From assembly GCA_965203795.1 (NCBI GenBank), contig OZ241915.1, positions 3,286,001 through 3,350,000 on the forward strand: a DNA stretch of 64,000 nt, written 5' to 3'. Position numbers and translations under genes: made by a program. How positions within the stretch are numbered: the stretch's first letter is position 1; each line of letters begins with the position of its first letter. Of this stretch, positions 18,077-26,748 are shown in pieces. The stretch is from CBDBBY01 sp965203795. Lineage in GTDB: Bacteria > Pseudomonadota > Alphaproteobacteria > Rhodobacterales > Rhodobacteraceae. The notes beneath the pieces are model-generated. The model saw nothing but the letters and a program-made list of their open reading frames with translations, was not told where the DNA came from and ran no database searches.

Positions 18077-19438
18077 CTATCCGCCGACGATCGTTTGCGG
18101 CAGGAATAGCGCGATCTGAGGGAAAAGGATGAGAAGGCCGATCATCGCGGCCATCGCGAACCAGAACGGCCAGATGCCGCGGAAGATCTGGCCCATCGGC
18201 ACGTCGGGCGCGATGGATTTCACGACGAAGACGTTGATTCCGACCGGCGGGCTGATCATGCCCATTTCAAGCACAATCACGACGATGATGCCAAACCAGA
18301 TCAGGTCCCAGTCGAGCCCGATGGCGATGGGGATCACCACGGGGATCGTAAGGACCAGCATCGCCATGGATTCGAGGAACATGCCAAGAAACATGTAGGC
18401 CAGAATGACGACCAGGAGGACGCCGATGTCGCCGATCGGCAGCGAGGTCAGAATCGTGACCAGCTGAGCAGGCAGTTCCGTGAGCGACATGAAAGGAATG
18501 AAGACGAAGGCGCCGATGATGATCAGAAACACGGTAGCCGTCGCGTTCATCGTCTCAAAAATGACGGTTCGCGCCGCCTCCAGCGACAGCGACCGGCGCA
18601 TCATCGCAACAACGAATGTAAGAAATGCGCCTACGGAAGACGCCTCGACCGGCGTGAAGAAGCCGGTATACATCCCGCCGATCGTCACCAGCACCACGCC
18701 GAGGATCGGCACCGCGCGCGCAAGCGAGGCAACGCGTTCGGCGCGTCCCGACCGGTCGCCGCGCGGTCCGGTCTCGGGCCGACGGGCAACGACAATATAG
18801 ATCGCGCCGATGAAGAGCAGCGTCAAAATGATGCCGGGGAAGATCCCGGCCATGAAAAGCCGCCCGATCGACTGCTCGGTCAGCACGGCATAGATGATCA
18901 TCCCGCCTGAAGGCGGGATCAGGAACCCGAGCGTGCCGCCGGCGGCGACTGATCCGGTCGCGAGGCTGTCGGCGTATTTGTAGCGCTTCATCTGGGGCAA
19001 GGCGACGCGCCCCATTGTGACGGCGGACGCGAGCGACGAGCCGGACAGCGCTGCGAAGCCCGCGCAGGCCGCGATGGTGGCCGACGCGAGCCCGCCCCGC
19101 AGATGCCCCATCCAGCGGTAGGCGGCCGTGAAGAGGTCGTTCGACATGCCGGAAACGCCCGCCAGATTGCCCATCAGCACGAACATCGGGATCACCAGCA
19201 GATTGAAATTCGATGCGGCCTCGAAGGTTTCGCCTGCAAGGTTGGAATAGGCGATCCTCCAGCCGCGGGCCCATGCCTGGTCCGCTTCCATCCCGACGGC
19301 GATAAACTTGTTCGCATTGGCGATGATCGAGCCGACAAACCCGACGCTGAGCATCGACAGCGCCACCGGCATGCGCAGCGCGAGCAAAACGAACAGCGTC
19401 AGGAGCCCCAGCAGCCCTAGCAGCGTCATGCTGATCAT
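18077..19438 (-). CDS. dctM: TRAP transporter large permease, DctM
   Basis: 453 residues, very hydrophobic with about twelve membrane helices and DctM-type conserved loops (ALSGSSLASAVTMGRVALPQM; LIPPSGGMIIYAV; SPPVGINVFVVK). It is the sodium-driven translocation subunit of a tripartite ATP-independent periplasmic transporter. Its ATG overlaps the dctQ stop (ATGA), so the two are coupled. No defect is seen. Confidence 0.92.
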   Translation of the reverse strand: MISMTLLGLLGLLTLFVLLALRMPVALSMLSVGFVGSIIANANKFIAVGMEADQAWARGWRIAYSNLAGETFEAASNFNLLVIPMFVLMGNLAGVSGMSNDLFTAAYRWMGHLRGGLASATIAACAGFAALSGSSLASAVTMGRVALPQMKRYKYADSLATGSVAAGGTLGFLIPPSGGMIIYAVLTEQSIGRLFMAGIFPGIILTLLFIGAIYIVVARRPETGPRGDRSGRAERVASLARAVPILGVVLVTIGGMYTGFFTPVEASSVGAFLTFVVAMMRRSLSLEAARTVIFETMNATATVFLIIIGAFVFIPFMSLTELPAQLVTILTSLPIGDIGVLLVVILAYMFLGMFLESMAMLVLTIPVVIPIAIGLDWDLIWFGIIVVIVLEMGMISPPVGINVFVVKSIAPDVPMGQIFRGIWPFWFAMAAMIGLLILFPQIALFLPQTIVGG

Positions 19439-19974
19439 AGCGGATCACCGCCGATCTTCAGCGCCGTCACCCTGTCCGAGCGCAGCAGCTGCCAGATATC
19501 GAGCAGCAGAACGGCAGCGTAGAGAGCGATTGAAAACGAAAGCAGGTAGTAGAACCGCTCGAACGAAATCAGCAACTGCTGCGTAGTCTCTCCGAACCGC
19601 TCGGCGGCTTGGCCTGAGTGCCAAAGCCGCCATGCCATGACGGCAAGAAGACCTGCGCCGAGCAGCTTGACCAGGATCATCGACCATTTGGCAAATGCGG
19701 CCGACATCCGCGACTCGAAAACCTCAATCTCGATATGCGCCCCGGTCCGCGCGCCCAAGGGGATCGACAGCGCCACGATCACGACCAGCGACAGGATCAA
19801 GAGATCCTCGGCGCCGACAATCGGGGAATTCAACGCCTTGCGCATGATCAGGACGTTCCAGACGGAAAATCCGGTCATGAACACCAAGGTGGCGCCGCCA
19901 AGAATGAGCGAAAGCCATTTGAGCACCCGGTCAATGTGCGCGATTGCTCCGAGCGCTTCGCGCTGTTCCGTCAT
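19435..19974 (-). CDS. dctQ: TRAP transporter small permease, DctQ
   Basis: 179 residues from the ATG at 19974; a longer frame upstream is not supported. Four membrane helices (first LILGGATLVFMTGFSVW) and the short DctQ layout. It holds the large permease and contacts the binding protein. It lies 52 bases downstream of dctP. Confidence 0.88.
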   Translation of the reverse strand: MTEQREALGAIAHIDRVLKWLSLILGGATLVFMTGFSVWNVLIMRKALNSPIVGAEDLLILSLVVIVALSIPLGARTGAHIEIEVFESRMSAAFAKWSMILVKLLGAGLLAVMAWRLWHSGQAAERFGETTQQLLISFERFYYLLSFSIALYAAVLLLDIWQLLRSDRVTALKIGGDPL

Positions 19975-20026
19975 CGGGTTTCCAATGGCGCGGGGGGCCG
20001 GGGCCGCTGCCCCGGCCTGCCGCTGC

Positions 20027-21037
20027 TTACTGGTTGATCGCGTTGTAAATTTCCTCGGCATTGTCAATGCCGCGTGCGGCGTAGTCGGCAAAGATCGCCT
20101 TCAGACCGTCCGCGACGGCCGCATCCATGCGCGCCCGCTCATCGGCGGAAACTTCGATAAGCTCGTAATTCTTGCCGGTCGTCTCGCTCATCAAGGCAAG
20201 GGACCGCGCGTCCGCGCCGTCAAAGCTCTCGGCGAGCTTCATGGATGCAGCCCCGCCGGACAGGTCGTCGATGATCGCGCGATGCTCGTTGCTCAGACCC
20301 TCATAGCGTTCGCGGTTCATCACCACGAAGATCACGGCGTGCTGCACCGGAACGTTCGTGACGAAATGCGTTGCCACGTCCCAGAAATTCCACGGCGGCG
20401 TCATGTTGTTGTAGGTGGCGTACGCGCCGTCGATCGTGCCGGTCGACAGTCCGGTGTACATTTCCGTCACGGGCATCTGGACCGGCACCGCGCCCATCGC
20501 TTCGATGATCGGGGTGGTCAATGCGGCGTAGGGAACGACTTTGGCACCCTTCATTCCCTCCAGCGTGGAAAGGTCTTTGGTCGCGGCGATGCCGATCCCC
20601 GCGGCAGTCGTCAAACCGATGACTTTCACTTCGGAATACTCGTCGGCCAAATAGTCGTCGAAGACGGCCAAGAGACGCTCGGTGGCCTCCCGGGAGCTTT
20701 CCGATTTGCCCGGCGGGATCGCGAGCATGGTTTTGGGGAAGAGCGCCGGAGTGTACGCGGAAACGCCGAACGTGATGTCGGCGACCCCTTCTACCGCCCG
20801 CTTGTACTGCTGCACCGGGCCAGCGCCGAGCTGTCCGGCGGGGAAGAGCTTCATGGTCAGCGATCCGCCGGAGCGAGCCTCCAGCTCCTCGCCGAACCAC
20901 TTGAACATCACGGTGTTCGTGTGGTGCTGCGGCGGCACGAATGTCGCGACAGTCAATTCCTCTGCGGCGACTGATTGCGCCGAAATGCTGAGACCGGACG
21001 CAACCGCGACGATCTAGCAGAAACGTGTGAATGCCAT
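20027..21037 (-). pseudogene. dctP: TRAP solute-binding protein DctP with in-frame TAG in the signal peptide
   Basis: The mature domain is complete for the family: TVATFVPPQHHTN near the start, GAGPVQQYKRAV, and GTIDGAYATYNNM around the ligand-contact region. A strong GGAGGA site precedes three consecutive ATGs (21043, 21040, 21037). From there the frame reads MAFTRFC, then TAG at 21014-21016, then IVAVASGLSISAQSVAAEE, which is plainly the rest of a Sec signal peptide. No ATG or GTG follows that would keep an export signal. So the gene appears to carry one nonsense change and would yield no periplasmic binding protein unless the stop is read through or is a sequencing error. Everything else in the operon is open. 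Confidence 0.8.
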
Positions 21038-21153
21038 CATCATGTCCTCCAAATGGCTGGCGGGGCGATCGCCGAAGCTTCGGGGTCCCGAATGGCCTCC
21101 CGGCTGCTACTGTCGACCGATTCCCGCCAAATCGGACGCAGGCTACAGGATAT

Positions 21154-21166
21154 AGGGATCCCAAAT
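21154..21166. promoter_or_regulatory. Probable GntR operator 1 (dctP side)
   Basis: AGGGATCCCAAAT, sharing the core GGGATCCCAAA with the perfect palindrome at 21215-21228. It lies 117 bases before the dctP start, in the divergent promoter, 48 bases (about 4.6 helical turns) from the second site's start as counted from site edges. It is likely bound by the adjacent GntR regulator. Confidence 0.6.
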
Positions 21167-21214
21167 CAAGAGATTCCTTGAACGCTGGACCGCGCGGCTG
21201 CTGGATTTCTTGAC

Positions 21215-21228
21215 TTTGGGATCCCAAA
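21215..21228. promoter_or_regulatory. Probable GntR operator 2 (perfect palindrome)
   Basis: TTTGGGATCCCAAA, a perfect 14-bp palindrome ending 16 bases before the ATG of the GntR gene. Its position suits autoregulation and control of the opposite operon. Confidence 0.7.
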
Positions 21229-21244
21229 CCATTTGTATGGCCGC

Positions 21245-22003
21245 ATGGATTCCATCGATACCGAACTCGCTGCGCGAATCAGGCATGACATCATTCACGG
21301 CGCCTACGCCGAAGGGCAGCGCTTGTCGGAGGCCGGACTCTGCGAGACCCACAACGTTTCGAGAACGCCCGTGCGCCTCGCGCTGCGCCTGCTGGAGCGG
21401 GAGGGGATCATCCACCGCTGCGAGGGGCGCGGATACAGGATAGAAAGCCCGACCATCGCGGATATCCTGCAAGCCGTTCAGGTGCGCGGACATCTTGAAA
21501 GCCTGGCCGCGCGGCTTATGGCCCAGACTTCCGACCGGGCTGCACGGCTGCCCGCGATGGCACAGGCGATCGAGACAATCGACGGTTTGATCCGCCTGGG
21601 GCGGCTGGACACGCCGGTCATTCAACAGATGCAAGCCGCGAACAAGGCATTCCACACAACGATTCTGGAGGCCTGCGGCAACGATTGCATCAGCTTCACC
21701 TGCCGCCAGATCAGCCACCTCCCGATGCTGGCTGTCGGATCAATGGTGTTCGACCGCGCGGTGCGCGACACTCCGGATCAAATGGAGCGCGGATTGTTCC
21801 GGCTGCGCATCGGCAATGCCCAGCATCAGGTGATTTTCGAAGCGATCGAAAAAGGCGACGCTGTCCGCGCCGAAGGCATGATGCAGGAACATTCGCATAC
21901 AATGATCGAATACATCAGGACTTTTGAAAAACGCGACAAGAATCTCACTGCATCGGATTTGGTTGCTTATTCGGCAGCCAAACCCGACGCGCTTCGATCC
22001 TGA
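21245..22003 (+). CDS. GntR-family transcriptional regulator (FadR/FCD type)
   Basis: 252 residues from the ATG at 21245. The N-terminal winged helix has GQRLSEAGLCETHNVSRTPV and LRLLEREGIIHR. The C-terminal domain is helical FCD with AFHTTILEACGN and a late HQVIFEAIEKGDA, whose histidines usually bind a metal and an organic-acid ligand. It is divergent from the TRAP operon with two palindromic sites in between, so it probably senses the imported acid or a pathway product and represses transport and catabolism. No clear ribosome-binding site is seen. Confidence 0.87.
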   Translation: MDSIDTELAARIRHDIIHGAYAEGQRLSEAGLCETHNVSRTPVRLALRLLEREGIIHRCEGRGYRIESPTIADILQAVQVRGHLESLAARLMAQTSDRAARLPAMAQAIETIDGLIRLGRLDTPVIQQMQAANKAFHTTILEACGNDCISFTCRQISHLPMLAVGSMVFDRAVRDTPDQMERGLFRLRIGNAQHQVIFEAIEKGDAVRAEGMMQEHSHTMIEYIRTFEKRDKNLTASDLVAYSAAKPDALRS

Positions 22004-22319
22004 GAACTGCCATGCCGCCAACCTGGACCTGCCCCCGCAGCGCAGGCAATTCGCGGGGAAACCGCATTGGCTCACACTCCATGCCAATGCAACCGCTGGG
22101 GCACAACCGGAGAAGCGGCCGTTCAAGAAGAAGAACCGCAATGGGCCATGGAACTGTTCGACCGCCTGATTGCGGCCAATGCGGAACACACATCGGCGCG
22201 GCAGGCAAGGGCGCAGGCCACACGCGCCTGCAGTTCGAACGCGCAGCGCGCCGCCGCGAATTTGCCATTCCCGTTTGAAGCGCGGATTGAACGAACATCG
22301 AATAAGGAAAGCCGACCGG
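22004..22319. other. Gap between gntR and the OsmC gene, no gene supported
   Basis: A frame reading EPQWAMELFDRLIAANAEHT around 22140-22200 vaguely recalls a helical repeat of alkylsulfatases, but it has no start signal and no further matching parts. It may be a leftover of an older gene. An AAGGAAAG site near 22305 serves the following gene. Confidence 0.35.
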
Positions 22320-23522
22320 ATGCCCCAAGGACCTAATGCCCTCGCCCAATGCGGCGTTCCCCTGTTCTACCAACTGGCGAACCCGAACGATGTCGGCATC
22401 GCGCCGCCCGATGCAAGAATGGGCGACAGCCTCCGGACGTGGGTTCGATCCCTTTCGGTGTTTCAAAAAGAAGCGCTGGTCGCCTCCTCCCGCACCGGCC
22501 GCGTCTGGCGGCTGGCCTCGGACGAGGGCCCGTACCTCGACGGGCATGACGAGGCGCCCTGCCCCTTGGCGTTCCTGAGCGTGGGCATGATCGCGAGCTA
22601 CATGAACGAAATCACGGCGCTCGCGAAACTGCGGGGCGTGGCCATCCGACAGTTGAGGCTTACCCAGGACAACTACTACACGATGACCGGCTCGATGCCG
22701 AAGCGCACCATGGTCGGCGGCGCTTTGCCTGTGGAGCTCCGGGTCGAGATTGACTGCGATTTGGGCGATGCCGCCCTTACGCAGTTCCTGATGGATGCAG
22801 TGCACGCTTCCCCCCTCAACGGGCTGATGCGCGGCCGACATGAAAGCCTGTTCAGTCTGACGAAGAACGGAGCCGAGCTGCAACCGGCAAAGGCGCTGCG
22901 GGTAGAGGGGCCGGTCTACCCGGACCCCGGCGGTCGCTTTGCCGCTGCGAATCCGGGAAGCGCCGCCGAGACGCAGGCACTTTGCTGGCCAAAAGGCGTC
23001 ACGCCGAAGAAGACCGTCAAGCGCGGGACTTCCGCTGCCGGATCATCACTGGCGGCGGAACAGAACAGGCAGTTGAACATCGGGGCGACCTGCACGCTGC
23101 GCGAAGACGGAATGAAGGAGATCGTGCAGCTGCAATACTCGCCTCACGGCACGTCATTCAACTTTCTGTCGGAAGAAGCCCCGGAAAACGGCGGGCTCGG
23201 CCGGGCGCCTGACGCCAACAGCTACATCAGCGCAGGCATTGGATTCTGCTTCATGACCCAGTTCGGGCGCTTCGTGAAAATGCTTGATCTTGATCTGTCC
23301 GACTACCGGATCGTTCAGGACAGCCATTTTTCGCTGGGCGGCGCGTCCGGCGGCACCGGCAAGGCCGGCGCGGCGGACCCGCTGGAGACTCATGTTTACC
23401 TGGAGACCGGCGAAAGCGATGAAGTGGCGCGAGAAATGCTCGATATTTCGGAGCAAACCTGCTTTTTGCACGCTTTTTGCCGGACGGACCTCAAGACGAA
23501 GCTCAAAGTGCAGCGCGTTTGA
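22320..23522 (+). CDS. Tandem OsmC-like domain protein
   Basis: 400 residues from the ATG at 22320. Two OsmC/Ohr-like units can be read. The first (about 40-190) has PLAFLSVGMIASYMNEIT and GGALPVELRVEIDCD, with ASPLNGLM where the second cysteine would be, so it lacks the redox pair. The second (about 240-400) has YISAGIGFCFMTQFGR and SEQTCFLHAFCR, providing both cysteines of the OsmC active site. OsmC proteins reduce organic hydroperoxides or process thiol-linked adducts. Next to a GST-containing catabolic operon it may deal with reactive by-products. Fused double OsmC proteins are uncommon; substrate unknown. Confidence 0.7.
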   Translation: MPQGPNALAQCGVPLFYQLANPNDVGIAPPDARMGDSLRTWVRSLSVFQKEALVASSRTGRVWRLASDEGPYLDGHDEAPCPLAFLSVGMIASYMNEITALAKLRGVAIRQLRLTQDNYYTMTGSMPKRTMVGGALPVELRVEIDCDLGDAALTQFLMDAVHASPLNGLMRGRHESLFSLTKNGAELQPAKALRVEGPVYPDPGGRFAAANPGSAAETQALCWPKGVTPKKTVKRGTSAAGSSLAAEQNRQLNIGATCTLREDGMKEIVQLQYSPHGTSFNFLSEEAPENGGLGRAPDANSYISAGIGFCFMTQFGRFVKMLDLDLSDYRIVQDSHFSLGGASGGTGKAGAADPLETHVYLETGESDEVAREMLDISEQTCFLHAFCRTDLKTKLKVQRV

Positions 23523-23540
23523 GCTTCCCCGGCCGGTTGA

Positions 23541-23580
23541 AAAAGGAATGATTCCCGCGTCTCAGGGGGGCGTCCATACA
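23541..23580. repeat. 40-bp dispersed repeat, copy 1
   Basis: The sequence from AAAAGGAATGATTCCCGCG onward to GTCCATACA recurs at 34343-34381 with about two differences. Both copies lie at edges of IS debris; probably a residual element end of unknown family. Confidence 0.5.
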
Positions 23581-23755
23581 CAATAGCCTTGGAAATCCAC
23601 CGTCCTGTCCAGCGCCTCGAGCGGGTCGCCATCGGCCGAAATCTCCTTACAAGCGCTCCTCGACGTCCCGAAATCCAGGCTGCTTCGCCATCACGGCCCC
23701 CAATAGCTGCTGATCCTTCGAATCACATGCCCACGCGAAACTCCAGGGTTTCCGG

Positions 23756-23815
23756 AGGTGTCGAACTACCTCGCAAACGCAGGATATGCTGCAACCTAAG
23801 TCGGATATGCTCTAA
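23756..23815 (-). repeat. Solitary IS630 3' end
   Basis: Read on the minus strand from 23815, TTAGAGCATATCCGACTTAG and about 40 further bases match the 3' end of the IS630-type element at 41460. The tip faces the AAA-DUF4276 operon. The rest of this copy is gone. The remaining bases from 23581 to 24221 hold no supported gene; a frame ending AWIERQKLALLEAVADGP before 24206 is unassigned. Confidence 0.7.
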
Positions 23816-24221
23816 CTTGTCGGCAAATCCGGCTTGTTCCGACAAACCAGCCGCGTCGAGATGGATGGCGTCCGCTATGGCTTCCCGCCTCACACCCATT
23901 TTCCGCCGCTCGCCGGATGGCGAGTTGCTCCTTGAGGCCGAAACCATCAGTCTCCGACTCTTGAAGAGGCGGCTGGCTGGGTTCAGGCGCTGTTGGCGGT
24001 TCGCTTCTTGCGCTTCGCGCCGGGACCGCAGAAGGTGCTCCCTGGCCGAGTCCTCGAAAAAGCGTGCCGACTGCGGGAACCGCAGGCACGCCGAGTGGCA
24101 CCGCAGCGGGCCGCCTTGCGAGACACGGCCGAGGTCGAAGCATGGATCGAGCGTCAGAAATTGGCACTGCTTGAAGCCGTCGCCGACGGCCCGGTGCTAG
24201 TGAACTGAAAGGAAACCTCAA

Positions 24222-25421
24222 ATGCAATTTATTCGTCGTATCCGATTTCGCGGCCTATTATCCTTTCCACCCGATATGGAACCGCTGGATCTCCAGCCGC
24301 TGAACGTGCTGATCGGCCCGAACGGGTCGGGAAAAACGAACCTGATTGAGGCGTTCAATCTTCTCAGCGCAACGCCGACTAATTTCGCCAAAGCGATCAG
24401 CGACCGCGGGAGCGTTGCGTCGGATTGGCTGTGGAAAGGCGAAAACCCTGCGGACACAGCGGAGATAGATCTCGAAACAGCTGAAGCGGCACCGTCGACT
24501 GCCCGACCATTGCGCTACCGTCTTGAATTCATGTCTCAGAATAATCAGGTCAAGGTGTTCGACGAGGCGATAGAGGAAGTGAAGCCTCAGCCCGAGCATG
24601 ACGACCCGTATTTCTATTACCGTTTCCAGCGAGGACAACCGGTCATTAACATCAAAGATATTGAAACCGATAGCCAAGGAACGCAACGGCGCCTGAAGCG
24701 GGAGGAGGTGTCGCTGTTGGCGGATCAATCCGTCTTGACGCGGCGCAGGGACCCGGAACGCTTGCCCGAAATAACTTGGATTGGCAGGCGGTTTGAGGAA
24801 GTTCAAATGTTCCGCGACTGGACATTCGGCCCGCATTCTGCCCTTCGCAACCCGCAGCGCACGAACGATCCGCCGGACAAGCTTCTACCAAATGCCTTGA
24901 ACTTCGCGCTCGTATTGAATGAGATCCTGTATCGGGGCGATTTCGATATCGACACAATGCTGAAGCGGTTCCTGCCGCGTTACGAGCGCGTACTCCCCCG
25001 CATCGTCGGCAACACCGTGGAGCTCACTCTTCGTGAACGGGGGTTAAACGGTGCGATTCCGACAACGCGCATTTCCGACGGCACACTGCGGTTCCTAACT
25101 GTGCTTGCCGCTCTGTTCGCGCCAACTCCTCCGTCGCTGATGTGCTTGGAGGAACCGGAGCTCGGGATGCACCCGGATGCTGTGTCGCTACTAGCCAAAA
25201 TCCTCGTTGAAGCGTCCAGCCGGATGCAACTGATCGTTACGACTCATTCCGATGCGCTGTTGTCGAAATTGAATGACAATGTCGAGTCGGTTCTCGTGTG
25301 CGAGAACAACGGTTCCGGAACGCAGATCGAGCGACTCAACGCCAAAAGGCTTGCGTTCTGGCTCAAGGATTACACGCTCGGAGACATTTGGCGGATTGGA
25401 GAGATCGGGGGGAACCCGTGA
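24222..25421 (+). CDS. AAA/OLD-like ATPase partner of DUF4276
   Basis: 399 residues, ATG with AAAGGAAA nine bases upstream. SMC/RecF-like layout: FRGLLSF then Walker A IGPNGSGKTNLIEA (about residue 31), a long insertion, signature TTRISDGTLRFL, Walker B LMCLEEPELGMHPDA, and the switch histidine in TTHSDALL. This is the AAA_21 type that is encoded with small nuclease-like partners. Its stop overlaps the GTG of a DUF4276 gene. Such pairs occur in defence islands and resemble OLD/PARIS/AbiL ATPase plus TOPRIM-like partner modules. It probably senses a phage or plasmid trigger; mechanism not shown. Confidence 0.8.
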   Translation: MQFIRRIRFRGLLSFPPDMEPLDLQPLNVLIGPNGSGKTNLIEAFNLLSATPTNFAKAISDRGSVASDWLWKGENPADTAEIDLETAEAAPSTARPLRYRLEFMSQNNQVKVFDEAIEEVKPQPEHDDPYFYYRFQRGQPVINIKDIETDSQGTQRRLKREEVSLLADQSVLTRRRDPERLPEITWIGRRFEEVQMFRDWTFGPHSALRNPQRTNDPPDKLLPNALNFALVLNEILYRGDFDIDTMLKRFLPRYERVLPRIVGNTVELTLRERGLNGAIPTTRISDGTLRFLTVLAALFAPTPPSLMCLEEPELGMHPDAVSLLAKILVEASSRMQLIVTTHSDALLSKLNDNVESVLVCENNGSGTQIERLNAKRLAFWLKDYTLGDIWRIGEIGGNP

Positions 25422-26053
25422 GGACCGTCTCAATCTTTGTGGAGGGTGGTGGGAACGGAAAAAATACAGCACAAAATAAGGCTGATCTCCGAAACGGAAT
25501 GAATACATTCCTCGGTGAACTCAAAGATGCGGCAGAGGCAAAAAAGTGGACGTGGGAGCTCAGATTTTGCGGCGATGGGAGCAAAACTTGCAAAGCGTTC
25601 AAAAATGAACGAAATTTTGACAACGGGTCTAAAATCATCGTCCTGCTAGTGGATTCCGAGGAACCCGTCACGTCACCAACAGTTATCGAGCATCTCAGGA
25701 CTCGGCAAGAATGCAAATTGGATTTAGCTGGCGTACCAGCAGATCATGTCCATCTGATGGTTCAGACAATGGAAACTTGGATTGTCGCTGATCGCGCCGC
25801 CTTGAGCGACTATTACGATCAGGGTTTTCGTACGAATGAGCTCCCTTCGCGACAGAACCTCGAAGAGGAGAATAAAAAAACAGTTGCAAATGCCCTCGAT
25901 CAAGCGACAGAACGAACGCAGAAGGGCCGCTACCAAAAGATTCGGCATGCCTCCGATCTTCTCGAGAAGATCGATTCAGAAGAGGTGCGGCGGAGATGCC
26001 GACATTGCGAACGCTTGTTTAAGTTCCTCAGTAAGGCCATTGAGGACGGGTAA
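25418..26053 (+). CDS. DUF4276 family protein (putative TOPRIM-like effector)
   Basis: 211 residues from the GTG at 25418, overlapping the ATPase stop. Family landmarks: VSIFVEGGGNGKN at the very start with a conserved glutamate, ILLVDSEEP around residue 75 (written VLLVDSEEP here), DHVHLMVQTMETWIVADR, and a late KGRYQKIRHASDLLEKID. The acidic E and DxE positions fit the view that DUF4276 is a TOPRIM-like fold, as in other ATPase-nuclease pairs; that is an inference. Lower GC than the core genes suggests transfer. An IS630 tip begins 15 bases after the stop. Confidence 0.8.
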   Translation: MRTVSIFVEGGGNGKNTAQNKADLRNGMNTFLGELKDAAEAKKWTWELRFCGDGSKTCKAFKNERNFDNGSKIIVLLVDSEEPVTSPTVIEHLRTRQECKLDLAGVPADHVHLMVQTMETWIVADRAALSDYYDQGFRTNELPSRQNLEEENKKTVANALDQATERTQKGRYQKIRHASDLLEKIDSEEVRRRCRHCERLFKFLSKAIEDG

Positions 26054-26068
26054 CGTAGTGCCCGCACT

Positions 26069-26655
26069 TTAGAGCAAATCCGACTTAGAGTGAATCGTTT
26101 TTGAATCAAGGTGTTACGCTTTTCGCCATCGTGAGATTCGAAGGCCGGACTGGCGAAGGAGGCCAATCCGGATGACGAAACCCTGTTCGAATGACCTGCG
26201 GGAGCGGGCGGTTGCCGTGGTTCGAGCAGGCGGGAGCCGCCGCGGCGTTGCGGAACTGTTCGGCGTTTCCGCTTCGAGCGTGATCAGGTGGGCTCAGACG
26301 GAATCGGTCGCTGCGGGCAAGATGGGCGGGCGTCGCAAGCCGATCCCGGCTCCCTTCCGGGACCGGATCCTGGCGCAGCTCGACGGCCGCCCGGAGACCA
26401 CCTTGGCGGAACTTCGGGAGCTGCTTGCCGACCGCGGCGTTCGCGTCAGCCGGGACACGGTCCGGCGCGCCCTGCGGTCCTGGGGACGCAGCTACTAGAA
26501 GAAGACCCCGGTCGCCGAGGAGCGCGACCGCCCGGAAGCGGAGCGCCGCCGCCAGCGCCGGCTCAACCCGCGCAGGCTGGTCTTCGTCGACGAGACCTAG
26601 CTCAAGACCAGCATGGCGCCGCTGCAGGGCTGGGGCCGCAAGGGAAGGGTACTGT
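26069..26655 (+). pseudogene. IS630-type element, 5' part with broken transposase
   Basis: The element tip TTAGAGCAAATCCGACTTAG starts at 26069. The transposase begins at 26172 (KPCSNDLRERAVAVVRAGGS, helix-turn-helix GVAELFGVSASSVIRWAQ), hits a TAG at 26496-26498, continues in the same frame to RRLVFVDET, meets a second TAG, and stops matching after KTSMAPLQGWG near 26650, where IS256-like sequence takes over. Two nonsense codons and a lost 3' half: inactive. Confidence 0.8.
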
Positions 26656-26748
26656 TTCAGATGTTCTGCAATTGGCTTTCGAGAGGAGGCGGCCATGGCA
26701 GTTCCTGCGGTTTAGCAAACCATCCCTGACGAAGGACAGGACGACACC

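Noticed and set aside
22130..22260. Alkylsulfatase C-terminal remnant
   Set aside because: Only about 25 residues look similar; no catalytic or flanking parts support it.
24222..26053. Naming the pair PARIS or OLD
   Set aside because: The second protein matches the DUF4276 pattern, not DUF4435 of PARIS, and the TOPRIM is not fused as in class 1 OLD.
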